A program made the translations under genes and the position numbers. Source: Natronomonas gomsonensis (GTDB lineage Archaea > Halobacteriota > Halobacteria > Halobacteriales > Haloarculaceae). From it: a DNA stretch of 64,000 nucleotides. Positions 7,810-16,332 of the stretch are shown here, piece by piece. The stretch is from the NCBI RefSeq assembly GCF_024300825.1, contig NZ_CP101323.1, forward strand, positions 2,914,001-2,978,000. The letters run 5' to 3'. The notes beneath the pieces are model-generated. The model saw only the letters and a list, made by a program, of their open reading frames with translations, was not told where the DNA came from and ran no database searches. Position 1 is the first letter of the stretch. Every line of letters begins with the position of its first letter.

Positions 7810-8646
7810 TCAAATCCCCTGCCACGCCCCGCCGGCGACGAGACCGCCCAACACAAATCCAGCACCATGCGCGAAGATATTCGTGAACGTCCCACCACTG
7901 ATAGGGTCTTCTGGGAATAGCGCAACCACAACCGTCAGCAGCACTATACCTACCCCGATAGCCAGCCAGATTTCTGTCCACCATGCTTCTCGTCGGTCCC
8001 AAGCGTCTCGCCACGATACCGCACGGAGCAGCAACACCCAACTGAGTGCCAGACCGAACGCGACGAGGGCAGTCACCCGAACATCGACCCAGCCGGAATA
8101 TATCACCGACAGTTCCCAGAGTATGAGCAATACGGCCATCTGCCCAACAGCCTGTGTCGCGGCGAGTCCGACCTCTCGGTTCACCCACATCAAGAACGCA
8201 ACAAAGACCAGCCCCGCGAACCCTGCCACCACACCGGAAAACCCACGCTCAACCGGCGTCGCCGCCGGCGCGAACCACCCAAGCAGCACATAACTCGATA
8301 GACTCACGAGCACTGGCAGGACTGTCAAGAACGCCACAGTTGATACCCAGAACCACCGCCGAGCGTTGAGTACCCGACAGAGGATGTATGCCACTCCGGC
8401 GATAGCCACGAACCCACCAACGTTCTGAAGCAGATGGGCCCACCCGTCGTGCACGTACGCGTGCGTCCACAGTGTCCAGGGAATGAACGCCCCGTGGTCA
8501 AATGCTAGCTGGGCCCGTAGACCCGATGGTAAGAGTACGCGGATACCCACGAGCACCCACGCAAGTAGGCTGAGAAGACCGGCGTCGACGACCAGCCGGC
8601 GGTCAACGACGTCGGGCATGGGTGTCAGAACGTTAGACCACTCCAC
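7810..8646 (-). CDS. Rhomboid-family intramembrane serine protease
   Basis: 278-aa polytopic membrane protein with about seven hydrophobic segments. The rhomboid signature is visible: HLLQN (His71, Asn75) at the start of an early helix, GFSG with the nucleophile Ser137, and the catalytic His260 in AHGAGFVLGG. The order and spacing fit an active rhomboid that cleaves membrane-anchored substrates within the bilayer. No accessory domain is fused. The downstream end faces the gene-free box/repeat region and the neighbour upstream is divergent, so it is probably monocistronic. Substrates cannot be inferred. Confidence 0.8.
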   Translation of the reverse strand: MEWSNVLTPMPDVVDRRLVVDAGLLSLLAWVLVGIRVLLPSGLRAQLAFDHGAFIPWTLWTHAYVHDGWAHLLQNVGGFVAIAGVAYILCRVLNARRWFWVSTVAFLTVLPVLVSLSSYVLLGWFAPAATPVERGFSGVVAGFAGLVFVAFLMWVNREVGLAATQAVGQMAVLLILWELSVIYSGWVDVRVTALVAFGLALSWVLLLRAVSWRDAWDRREAWWTEIWLAIGVGIVLLTVVVALFPEDPISGGTFTNIFAHGAGFVLGGLVAGGAWQGI

Positions 8647-8886
8647 AGATGGTCACCTCCAGGGACAGTGAGTCAATCCATACAGACACTCTTCGAGACT
8701 CGATACGCCTGTGTTGACCGCAAGCTCGGTTCGCGTTGAGCATCGACAGATCGATATATGCACATCAGGCATATAATAGAGAATCACCGTTCAAGCACCG
8801 CTACTGGGTGTTTGTGGCGACCAAGACGGTCTTGGTCACGGCCAAATGGGTGCCACTACCAGCAGTCACGCTCAAGTAGGCGCCGG

Positions 8887-9432
8887 ATGGTATATCAGAC
8901 GGCTATGGCAGAGCTGCCTGCCGAGTTCCGGGAGCAGTACGACCAGAAGGGCGATACCTTCGAGACGATTGCCGAAATCGTCCTCACGAATCACGGGCGG
9001 CAATTCACAGCCGATGACATCGCTGCCAAAGTCGAACCCAAACGGGAAGCGGTCCGGCAACATCTCAAGACACTCGAAGATGATGGCTGGATCGACGGTG
9101 CTGATGGCCCCAAACGGTATACCTGGAACACGCAGAATCACAACCCAGCAGAGCAGCAGGCCACTGAGGCTGTGGGGTCGGTCACTGACGACGCCCTCGC
9201 ACTCGCCTCACGAGCGACCAACAGTGTCCCAGAATTCTTTGCTGTTGTCGCGATACTCAGCGTAGTAACGGGGATGGTGTTAGCTGTGACTGCAATGGTC
9301 GCCATCCTGCTGCCAGTGGGTGCAGCAACGCCTCTTTCGTACGCGGCCATCGGGGGTGGCTACGCGCTCGGTGGGCTCGTCACGCTGGGGTTAGTCTGGC
9401 TTGCGGTCCAGTGGACGCGTCGTCAGCCTTAA
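8887..9432 (+). CDS. Winged-helix protein with two membrane segments
   Basis: About 181 aa from the ATG at 8887, or 175 aa from the ATG at 8905 (MAELPAEF). The N-terminal 70 residues form a winged helix (FTADDIAAKVEPKREAVRQH). The last 75 residues hold two hydrophobic segments, FFAVVAILSVVTGMVLAV and YALGGLVTLGLVWLAV, so the DNA-binding domain is probably tethered to the membrane. An open frame extends to 8758, but the TATA-like GATATATG at about 8752 argues against that long start. It is divergent from the rhomboid gene; a regulatory link is possible but not shown. Confidence 0.65.
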   Translation: MVYQTAMAELPAEFREQYDQKGDTFETIAEIVLTNHGRQFTADDIAAKVEPKREAVRQHLKTLEDDGWIDGADGPKRYTWNTQNHNPAEQQATEAVGSVTDDALALASRATNSVPEFFAVVAILSVVTGMVLAVTAMVAILLPVGAATPLSYAAIGGGYALGGLVTLGLVWLAVQWTRRQP

Positions 9433-9476
9433 GACTGTCAGAAACAGGACCATCTTCAATACTCACTGGTATCTAA

Positions 9477-9650
9477 CCCTCCACCGTTTCCGAAGCTTTC
9501 AGCTGGCAGATTTACTTACCTTACCAAACATACCGGAGGGGTAAAACGGTATGTTAGGTAAGACTGAATCGAAGGTATCCATTTCTCTCTCAATGGTTTC
9601 CAGCTCTTTTGGGGTGATTGAGACCCTCCACCGTTTCCGAAGCTTTCAGC
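9477..9650. repeat. Two type B origin boxes and an imperfect inverted repeat
   Basis: Boxes with plus-strand sequence CCCTCCACCGTTTCCGAAGC lie at 9477-9505 and 9623-9650, just downstream of the second orc1/cdc6 gene. Between them is an inverted repeat with 16-bp arms at 9520-9535 (CTTACCAAACATACCG) and 9547-9562, with one mismatch. This mirrors the box cluster behind the first orc1/cdc6 gene. Confidence 0.7.
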
Positions 9651-9696
9651 AACGAGAGATCACTCGATTTTTCCTTTGGAGACCGCAGAAACAGGC

Positions 9697-10953
9697 TTAA
9701 TAGTCGGAAATATCCGACTGAAGGAGATTGTTATCGTTGGCCGTCGACTGGATAATGTTCGCGAGGTCCTCGAATCGAGATGTCGAAAGAAGGACCTCAA
9801 GCACGGCTTTCAGCGGAACGTCAAGCTCGTATTCGTGATACCGGCCAGCCGAGAGCCCTTCATTCCGTTCATAGACGCTGATGAGCCCGAGCATATTCAT
9901 ATCCGAGAGGTGGTCGCGAACTCGCCGTTCGCTCACGCTGTCGGCGTCAAGCCGATCGCAGATTTTCGCGTACCGTTCGTAGAGATCACGGGATCGGATA
10001 GGGACGTCGTCGAGTGCCTGGTGATACGCGAGCGCACAGAGGACGGCATGTCCCTGGGTCGTGAGTTCCTGCATGCCCTCGTAGAGTTGATTTTTTTCGA
10101 GTTCGTCTTGGGCATCCCGGACGTGCTCCTCGGTCACAGTATCGGAATCGTCAGCTTGCGCGAGTTCGCCGGCCTCACGAAGCAGTCGGATCGCCTGTCG
10201 GGCCGATCCCGTGTCCTGAGCAGCAAACGCTGCACAGAGTGGAACAACATCGTCGTCGAGGACACCATCGTGGAACGCTTTCTCGGCGCGGGGGGTGAGA
10301 ATCGAGCGTAACTGATTCGCGTCGTATGGCGGGAAGAGAACCTCCTTTTCGGCGAGTGTGTCTTTGACTTTCGGCGAAAGATTATCGCGGAACTGGAAGT
10401 CGTTGCTGATACCGATTATCACCGGACGGACGTCGTCGACGTAGTCATTTGACCGCGCTCGAGGAAGCCCATAGAGGATGTCGTCGGAATGCCCGATGTT
10501 GTCAATCTCGTCGAGGACGATTACGACAGTACCACCGAGTGCGTCAAGTTCCTCGTAGAGGATGTCAAAGACTCGTTGCTGGGAGTAGCCAGTAGTACTG
10601 ATGCGGTCTTTGTCCTGGCTTTCACGGAGCTCGTTGACGAGGGCGACGGCGACTTGGTAGGACGAGGAGAGATTCTCACAGCTGACCCAGACAGTTGAGA
10701 GATCAACATCGTCGTACTCGGCAGCATCGGTCTCGAGATGGGATAGCATGAATTTCGTCGCGACGGTCTTCCCTGTTCCCGTCTTGCCATACAGAAAGAT
10801 GTTCGACGTCGGCCGGTTGTCGATAATCGGCTGGAGGGCTCGCTGATATTTCTCGAGTTCCTCGTCCCGTTCACGAATATCCTCGGGCTCGTATGAATCG
10901 TCAAGTGGTTCGGCGTCAGCGAACACCTGACGATCCCGTTGGAACATCCCCAT
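9697..10953 (-). CDS. orc1: Orc1/Cdc6 replication initiator (replicator B)
   Basis: 418-aa AAA+ initiator counted from MGMFQRDRQVF (ATG at 10953); the frame is open to 10995, with ATG also at 10959. Walker A GKTGTGKT lies at about residues 56-63 and Walker B VVIVLDEIDNI about 90 residues later. The C-terminal winged helix includes RSRDLYERYAKICDRL and SERRVRDHLSDM. It is only moderately similar to the initiator at 1246, with a different N-terminus and wing. Type B boxes flank it on both sides: 9477 and 9623 downstream, and 11084-11728 upstream. The short start is preferred because a TATA-like TTTATCATATT lies just upstream on the minus strand. Confidence 0.93.
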   Translation of the reverse strand: MGMFQRDRQVFADAEPLDDSYEPEDIRERDEELEKYQRALQPIIDNRPTSNIFLYGKTGTGKTVATKFMLSHLETDAAEYDDVDLSTVWVSCENLSSSYQVAVALVNELRESQDKDRISTTGYSQQRVFDILYEELDALGGTVVIVLDEIDNIGHSDDILYGLPRARSNDYVDDVRPVIIGISNDFQFRDNLSPKVKDTLAEKEVLFPPYDANQLRSILTPRAEKAFHDGVLDDDVVPLCAAFAAQDTGSARQAIRLLREAGELAQADDSDTVTEEHVRDAQDELEKNQLYEGMQELTTQGHAVLCALAYHQALDDVPIRSRDLYERYAKICDRLDADSVSERRVRDHLSDMNMLGLISVYERNEGLSAGRYHEYELDVPLKAVLEVLLSTSRFEDLANIIQSTANDNNLLQSDISDY

Positions 10954-11784
10954 GACCATGATAGGTTGCCACACAGCACAATATGATAAAACCACCGCTT
11001 CCTTAGCTTCCGAAGCGTCCTAAGCTAAACCATTTATATGCATTCCCATGACCAGCGCTTCCGGAGCTACGTTTCTTTATAATACCCTCTCACTCCACTA
11101 TTTCCGAAGCTATCGACAAGAGACGTGGTCCCGACATTAAGGAAAAGCTATCTAAAGCCAAAGAATTAAGACAATTACCTCACTACCATAGCCGCACTAG
11201 AGCTAAAACAATATTCTAGAAAGAGAATATGTTTAGTGTGAAAGAACAGAAGCCGTGTTGCTGTTGATTCTCTCGGCAATCTATGCCGCATCCGTTGTTA
11301 CCCCTTGTTTCTCTCGAGGATAGCTTCGGAAATAGTGGAGTGAGGGTTTTTGTAATCTCCCGCCAGCAATAGCTCCGGAAACAGTGGAGGGTTGCTGCAC
11401 TTCCCGTCCAGATGATTTCCGGAGATCTTCCCCTCGCGTCTAGTTTCTGCTTCGAGCTGGTTCCTACTGCCGAAGGAGGCGATTAGACCGAGTTACCACA
11501 TTGTTCAGCGATTACCCAAACGACGGTAGATTACTGTTCAGGACCAATCTAAACCGGGGGTAGCTCCGGAACTGGTGGAGGGCGAGCTTAACATCTCAGT
11601 CAAAAGCTTCGGAAATGACGGAGGGGGTGGAATATACGGTGAATCCACATCTTCCGCTGCTTCGAACCACCCGATAATCCTCCGGTGTCGTCTACCTTTC
11701 TGGTGTTTGCTTCGGAAATGGTGGGGGGTTGCAGAATCTTACCAAACATTTATTGCTTCAGTCCTTCGATTGTTTGGTAAGACA
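10954..11784. other. Replication origin B: inverted type B boxes around AT-rich spacer
   Basis: About 830 bp without genes. One full box on the left reads in the minus sense (about 11084-11112), with degenerate cores near 10991 and 11051. Five boxes on the right read in the plus sense: about 11317-11347, 11366-11394, 11559-11583, 11604-11628 and 11706-11728. Each has a core close to GCTTCGGAAATGGTGGAGGG. The stretch between the sets, about 11130-11260, is AT-rich (for example AAAACAATATTCTAGAAAG) and is the likely unwinding element. This is the standard layout of haloarchaeal origins with an Orc1/Cdc6 gene on one side. Confidence 0.78.
11737..11782. promoter_or_regulatory. Perfect inverted repeat TCTTACCAAACA / TGTTTGGTAAGA
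   Basis: 12-bp arms at 11737-11748 and 11771-11782, 22 bp apart, ending two bases before the ATG of the small gene at 11785. Copies lie at 7636-7680 and 9520-9562, each beside a type B box. The overlap with the start region suggests a repressor site for the downstream gene; repetition beside boxes suggests an added role at the origin. Confidence 0.7.
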
Positions 11785-12123
11785 ATGCCAACCCATCCCA
11801 CGGCTCCAGAGTCTTTGCCGCAGTATCTCGCTGAAGGAGTCCCGAAGCAAGACGACGAGGACTTACATGCCCTTCAGGACTGGATCGACGACCTCCTTGA
11901 GTACCGCCAAGACATCGCCGCCGAGGACATCGATGCCAGTGAGGGCGAGTCAATCGAAGCCGTCGAAGAATCGAGCAGTGGGACTGTGGTAATCAAGAAG
12001 GTCAGCTGCGGCAAGGATAACTGCAAGTGCCAGTCCGGCGAACTGCATGGCCCCTACAAGTACGTCGTCCGTCGACAAGGCAACAGTCTGAATTGGGATT
12101 ACAAAGGTCCAGTATCTGAATAG
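11785..12123 (+). CDS. Origin-linked small conserved protein (B copy)
   Basis: 112 aa from the ATG at 11785. A longer open frame exists from 11575 but would translate through origin boxes and the inverted repeat, so it is rejected. The C-terminal part has GTVVIKKVSCGKDNCKCQ followed by GPYKYVVRR and YKGPVSE. The CxxxxCxC cluster plus GPY...YKGPV is the pattern I associate with DUF6788-like proteins. The 107-aa gene at 3109 shares the tail and position but lacks the cysteines. Both sit on the far side of an origin from orc1/cdc6 and start right after an inverted repeat. Possible roles are autorepression, copy control or partition; none is demonstrated. Confidence 0.72.
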   Translation: MPTHPTAPESLPQYLAEGVPKQDDEDLHALQDWIDDLLEYRQDIAAEDIDASEGESIEAVEESSSGTVVIKKVSCGKDNCKCQSGELHGPYKYVVRRQGNSLNWDYKGPVSE

Positions 12124-12302
12124 ACCCGCATATGTTGCTCTATAGTGACGACTGCTGCTCTAGGCTGATGCCGACGTCATCGAAATCGCGCTTCTCCTCG
12201 ATCTGTGCACATGTGGAGTGTGTAGATTCTAGTGCCGATTGAATCAAGGAAGATTCCAGCCTTAGTGAGCAACAACCACATTCTCAGATAAATCCCGCGC
12301 GA

Positions 12303-12566
12303 TTACAGTTCCGTCCCATCCAATTTGCCGTCGAGGAACTGCCGGCCTTTCTTGGAGATTATGTAGTAGCCTGAGTCGTTGACTTCTTTGACGAGTTCGT
12401 GTTGAGTGAGCCGCTCGAGGCGGCGCTTTACCGTCGAGCGGTGAGGAGAGGCGACATCCCGCAGTTCCAGATTGAATAGGATTACCCGTGGGGGTACAGC
12501 GGCTCCACAGTCCGCTAAAAATTCCAGTATTGGACCGTCGTACTCGCTCCACCACCGGGGTTGCAC
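12303..12566 (-). CDS. PhiH1-like winged-helix repressor
   Basis: 87-aa winged-helix protein from a GTG at 12566 (product starting MQPRWWSEYDGPILEFL). The helix-turn-helix is in SPHRSTVKRRLERLTQHELV and the wing in SGYYIISKKGRQFL. This small single-domain form is typical of haloarchaeal virus and plasmid repressors related to that of phage PhiH1. It is divergent from the nuclease gene pair at 12754 and 13865, with two TTGCAAC direct repeats in between, so it probably represses that pair and itself. Confidence 0.75.
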   Translation of the reverse strand: MQPRWWSEYDGPILEFLADCGAAVPPRVILFNLELRDVASPHRSTVKRRLERLTQHELVKEVNDSGYYIISKKGRQFLDGKLDGTEL

Positions 12567-12610
12567 ACTTGAGTGTCCAAAACGCCGCTACATAATACGC
12601 GGCGAAAAAA

Positions 12611-12637
12611 TTGCAACAAAATAAATCAAGTTGCAAC
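12611..12637. promoter_or_regulatory. Direct repeats TTGCAAC (candidate operator)
   Basis: TTGCAAC occurs at 12611-12617 and 12631-12637, exactly 20 bp apart (two helical turns), in the 190-bp region between the divergent repressor gene and the nuclease genes. AT-rich promoter-like sequence (TTATCTTTATG) follows at about 12646. Spacing on one helix face fits two bound repressor units. Confidence 0.5.
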
Positions 12638-12753
12638 GAGATAGGTTATCTTTATGTCTGACGGGGGCATAGATGATTACTGGAGAGCGATAGGGCCGGC
12701 GGTACCCACGCCGGGTGAGCAGAGAGTCTCATCATCAATAGGGGTCAACAGCC

Positions 12754-13872
12754 ATGACGGCGACAGTACACGGACGGATAGACGATCGTATCGGCACGCT
12801 CATCGAAGCCATAACGGGGGATGCCTTCAGCGAGTGGTACCAAGACTGGCAGGTCAAACAGCACATGCGGGACGGCCAGCCGTGGCAACACACGCCGGCG
12901 TCGGTTACGCCGCCAGAGCGGCACTCTCCGAGTCAGTTGCTCAAATGCCAGCGGAAGGCATACTACTCAGCGCAGAACGCACCACAGGAAGATGAGGATC
13001 CCTCGGGTATATTCTGGGCAGGTACACGCATCGAGGAAGACATCGTCATGCCGTTTCTGGAGACCATCGCCGATCAGGTCGAGGAACCGGCCTACGTGCA
13101 GAACTCGATGTGGATCGATTACGGGCTTGACACCAAGGTAGGGCCGCTCCAGGTGTGCGGGGCGACTGACCCGGTGCTCTGTACGAGAGATGGGACACCG
13201 CTGTTGCCGACTGAAATCAAGACCAAAGAGTCCCTCGAAGGCTTCGACAGGGAATCACCGTCACCAAGTCGTCACCATCGGGCCCAGTTACACGCGTATC
13301 TTCGGGGGTTTCAGGCCGACGAAGAGGTGTCTCACCCTGTGGAGACAGGATTAATCATCTACGTGAGCCGCAAGCAGCACGATTTGCTGCCGATTCGTGT
13401 CGAGTTCGACGCGGAGTTCTTCCAAGAGACGGTCGTCAAGTGGGCGGCCGAGCAGACGACGTACCGGCTTGAGGAGTCACTCCCGCCGGCGGAGCCGGAG
13501 GCTTCCTGGGAGTGTGGCTATTGTTCGTATCGGGAGCGATGCGGCGTCGGCGAGGTACCGTATGAGGACACCCCGGCGCAGGAGTTTCTGCCGGGAGTTG
13601 TCTACCCGCAGCGGCAAGTCGATCGAGCGATTCGCGCTGAAGGGGGGGCAGCGGCTCTTACCCCGACGCTAGCGCATGAGTATCCGGAGCTGGCAGCCGA
13701 GTACGACGTCTTAGAGTGGCGGTGTCCGGTCTGTTCGTCGACGTATGCGTACGAGACGGTCGAGTGGAATGGACGTGTTGAGGCTCCCCCACCGTGTCCG
13801 AAGTGTACGGAGGCGACTCGATTCGTCCCACTGACGAGTGAATCACCGAAGCTGAACGCAACCAATGAGTGA
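12754..13872 (+). CDS. Cas4/RecB-like Fe-S PD-(D/E)XK nuclease with zinc ribbon
   Basis: 372-aa protein with the Cas4/AddB-type layout. Cys65 (KCQRKAYY) combines with a later ECGYCSYRERCG motif (Cys254, Cys257, Cys263) to give four iron-sulfur ligands. The nuclease core shows Asp139 (ATDPVLC), Glu154-Ile-Lys156 (TEIKTKES) and Gln178 (HRAQLHAYL). A C-terminal zinc ribbon follows: Cys323, Cys326, Cys347, Cys350. Such proteins process DNA ends in CRISPR adaptation, repair or plasmid/virus replication. No CRISPR array or other cas gene is visible, so a mobile-element or defence role is more likely. It overlaps the next gene by 8 bp. Confidence 0.8.
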   Translation: MTATVHGRIDDRIGTLIEAITGDAFSEWYQDWQVKQHMRDGQPWQHTPASVTPPERHSPSQLLKCQRKAYYSAQNAPQEDEDPSGIFWAGTRIEEDIVMPFLETIADQVEEPAYVQNSMWIDYGLDTKVGPLQVCGATDPVLCTRDGTPLLPTEIKTKESLEGFDRESPSPSRHHRAQLHAYLRGFQADEEVSHPVETGLIIYVSRKQHDLLPIRVEFDAEFFQETVVKWAAEQTTYRLEESLPPAEPEASWECGYCSYRERCGVGEVPYEDTPAQEFLPGVVYPQRQVDRAIRAEGGAAALTPTLAHEYPELAAEYDVLEWRCPVCSSTYAYETVEWNGRVEAPPPCPKCTEATRFVPLTSESPKLNATNE

Positions 13873-14458
13873 TTCTTCCGAAGGGGTGGTAGCGAACCCG
13901 GAAATAAAACTTGAAGACGTATCGCTTGAGCCAGAAGGGAATGTTTGCCTTGGGCGTGGACGAGGGACGGCATCTAGTCGAGGATACAACTCTAAGCGAC
14001 TCGCGCACGCTGTTCTAGATAATCTTTCTATTTTCTTTAGAACTGGTGGGCCATCTTGGTTTGATACAACGGTGTACCGTAACTATGAGACTTGGTGCGC
14101 GATTGAAGCCAAAAGCTGCATTCGTCGGTATCCTTCTGGAGGCTATGGCCGATTTCGGATTTGGAGACGGAATCATGAAACTCTAATCAAGAAGTCTGTG
14201 GAGAAGTGCGATAAGGAATACTTTTACTTTTTTGTAGTATATGAAATTGCTGGAAAAATTGAAACTGAGAAGGAAGTTGGGAAGCTTGTTGCCCCTGTTC
14301 AGGTAGTTGACGAGGTACTGAACAGTTGGTCGCTACGGAACCACGATACGATGGGGGAAGCAGAAGCTCGCGATATATCTTGGCACTACCTACTGAAGAA
14401 ACTCGACGTATCTAAGGAGCAGTTCGAAGCCGTGGATGCGGTAGATCTTACAAAGTAG
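13865..14458 (+). CDS. Putative PD-(D/E)XK-type nuclease, uncharacterised
   Basis: 197-aa protein translationally coupled to the Cas4-like gene (8-bp overlap). The core reads WCAIEAKSCIRRYPSGGYGR followed by FRIWRRNHETL and YFYFFVVYE. The ExK pair (Glu81, Lys83) after a beta-strand, then a conserved basic GRFRIW..H segment, resembles restriction-endonuclease-like folds. Upstream Asp67 could be the third acid. The family name is not recognised, and the fold call is from motif appearance only. Codon use is AT-richer than in surrounding genes (long A/T-ending runs around 14200-14290), suggesting separate acquisition. Confidence 0.5.
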   Translation: MSDSSEGVVANPEIKLEDVSLEPEGNVCLGRGRGTASSRGYNSKRLAHAVLDNLSIFFRTGGPSWFDTTVYRNYETWCAIEAKSCIRRYPSGGYGRFRIWRRNHETLIKKSVEKCDKEYFYFFVVYEIAGKIETEKEVGKLVAPVQVVDEVLNSWSLRNHDTMGEAEARDISWHYLLKKLDVSKEQFEAVDAVDLTK

Positions 14459-14659
14459 TCTATTCGACTCCTGATTGAGCTAAGATCTTTTCAAAGTCTC
14501 GGTAGAGAACGTCAGGTCGGTCTTCGTCTATGTTGTAGACTGAAAGCACGCAACCCCCGTATCTCTAGCACATCAAAATATAGTGATGTTCGGTGTTGCA
14601 CTACAGACGGAAAGTCCACAATTTCTGTTAAATAGCAATCAAATCAGCCGGAGAAACAT

Positions 14660-15988
14660 CTACTCTTCTTCGGCAATAGAGATTATATGTGGAAGCTCCT
14701 CAAAGAAATCCTTGCGACCTCGAATGTAACGTTCACACCGCTTGATACCCTCAAGATCCCTGAGATTTATCTCACCGTCAGATATGGCTCCAAGGAAGTC
14801 TTCAGTCCTGCAATCATTGCTGCCCATCGATAACTCAATCCGCTCGCTGCTGCTATCGGGAAGGCTTGCTGAGCACCAGATACAACTATCGAAGTGACGC
14901 TCAGTCCACCGTCCGCAGTTGTTATTTGTACACTCAATTGGAGCAATTGGAGAGGGCTTGTCGAATGAGTCAAAATCGGCGCCGTCGGCCGCTGCAACAT
15001 GTCGTGCAGTCTGCTGTGAGTAGTTAGCTATGTAATGTTTAGGTTTATCAGAACCAAAACTCCAACCACCAAGATTCCGGAGATCTTGCTCGTCGATTGT
15101 CGGCCGAGAGGCTAGCACACTAGCCCGACTACGGCGTAAATGTCGGCCGGTGACTGGCTTGTCGATATCCGCCCGTTCTGCGAGCTTTCCGAAGATTTTG
15201 GCATAGCTATTGTATCTCAGCAATTTATTCTCTTGCTGTTTAACCCATATATACGTATCTGGTGTCGGCCCATCGTTGACGCTATTCTGTGCTGGATGCT
15301 CATGATATAACCACTTCCGCAGTAGCGGCGCCCCAGCAAACAAATATGCAGTTCTGTAGCCGGTCTTTGAATCCTCTGGGATAGTCAACTTGATGTGACT
15401 ACCTTGGTCATCGACGTGACAGAACTGCATCGAATGCATTTCGGCCTCTGGTCGCGTCATAGCTGACCACTGTGTTGCCACGATTGCCTTGTCACGGATG
15501 TGTGAGCGAGTTTCGCACATATCGACGATATCGGACCATTCGACCACTTCACTCGGGAGCGGAACTGGGTTCAAATCACGAAAACTCCAAGGTGTGATGT
15601 CTGCAAATCTCTCTGGAAGATCTTTATCATCGACCTCGAGCATCGTCCGGGCGAAGTCCTTGAGCGCACCATATTTGATTTCAAGAGTAGTACCTGCGAC
15701 ATTCTCGTTTTCGTAATGTTCTAAAATTGAGTCGACAGCATTGACGCCTACTTGGCCACTCTCAAGGGTTTCGGCGAGCAGCTCAGTTTGAACTGCAATC
15801 AGTCGGTTCTGCTCAAGCAGTTGTGACTGTCGACCCTTCTGTTGGCTGGCATTCTGTCGGTTCCGGGCTGCGAGTCGGTCATAGTAGGTCAATAACAACT
15901 CTTGATCACAGTCACGAAGACGTGACTTCGGTGGATCTTTAATCCGCTTGACCGCTCGCCTGATTTTGTCGTCGTCCTGTGTCGCCAT
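14660..15988 (-). CDS. Tyrosine recombinase / integrase
   Basis: 442-aa site-specific recombinase of the haloarchaeal phage-integrase type. N-terminal SAM-like arm-binding region to about residue 130. Catalytic candidates are Arg179 (SAMTRPEAEMHS), Lys208 (EDSKTGYR), His283-x-Arg285 (GRHLRRSRAS), Trp309 at the second His/Trp position (LGGWSFGS) and a nucleophile at Tyr319 or Tyr323 (KHYIANYSQQT). A C-terminal extension carries two CxxC-like pairs (CTNNNC, CIWC), probably a zinc finger. I found no tRNA or obvious att duplication beside it. It marks the junction between the plasmid-like region and the metabolic genes. Confidence 0.85.
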   Translation of the reverse strand: MATQDDDKIRRAVKRIKDPPKSRLRDCDQELLLTYYDRLAARNRQNASQQKGRQSQLLEQNRLIAVQTELLAETLESGQVGVNAVDSILEHYENENVAGTTLEIKYGALKDFARTMLEVDDKDLPERFADITPWSFRDLNPVPLPSEVVEWSDIVDMCETRSHIRDKAIVATQWSAMTRPEAEMHSMQFCHVDDQGSHIKLTIPEDSKTGYRTAYLFAGAPLLRKWLYHEHPAQNSVNDGPTPDTYIWVKQQENKLLRYNSYAKIFGKLAERADIDKPVTGRHLRRSRASVLASRPTIDEQDLRNLGGWSFGSDKPKHYIANYSQQTARHVAAADGADFDSFDKPSPIAPIECTNNNCGRWTERHFDSCIWCSASLPDSSSERIELSMGSNDCRTEDFLGAISDGEINLRDLEGIKRCERYIRGRKDFFEELPHIISIAEEE

Positions 15989-16332
15989 ATTATTACCCCC
16001 AGTTGATTTTGGATAAAGATTGGGCGTAACTCAGACAATCAATTACAGACCCCCGAACGTTGCCGGGTGCGGAGCGAGTCTCGGTACTCCATCGCGAGTA
16101 CACCCAAAGCCAGTAGGAGTACACCGAATACAAGGAGTTCACCAAAGACCGGGATTTCCCCTAAAAATTAGATTTTGTGGAGCGAACACCGAGCGAGTTG
16201 GTGAAGCTCGATATTCGGCTCCATCCATCAGTACTATCATCCTCAAATATAATATATTAAATTGATATATTTGGTGTTAAACGGCCATGAATATCCGTTC
16301 ATAATTGGGTACAGAAGACCGATCTACAGTTG
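15989..16332. other. Intergenic region with a hydrophobic coding-like fragment
   Basis: 344 bp without a complete gene. On the minus strand, about 16042-16165 translates as VFGELLVFGVLLLALGVLAM followed by EYRDSLRTRQR and a stop. That is a plausible terminal transmembrane helix with a basic tail, as at the C-terminus of a membrane-anchored protein, but no body precedes it (an in-frame stop occurs shortly upstream). It is probably the remnant of a lost gene. The rest is AT-rich. Confidence 0.3.

Noticed and set aside
11575-11784. N-terminal 70-codon extension of the small origin-linked gene
   Set aside because: It would translate boxes and the inverted repeat; the ATG at 11785 right after the repeat gives a product the same size as its relative at 3109.
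12654-12995. 113-codon plus-strand frame starting just after a TATA-like element
   Set aside because: It is overlapped by the Cas4-like gene in another frame, and beyond 12754 it has shadow-like composition. A very short leader peptide cannot be excluded.
12754-13872. Cas4-like gene taken as evidence of a CRISPR locus
   Set aside because: No CRISPR array, repeat-spacer pattern or other cas gene is present in the window.
15989-16332. tRNA or att site beside the integrase
   Set aside because: I found no cloverleaf-like sequence, CCA-type end or direct repeat in the flanks.
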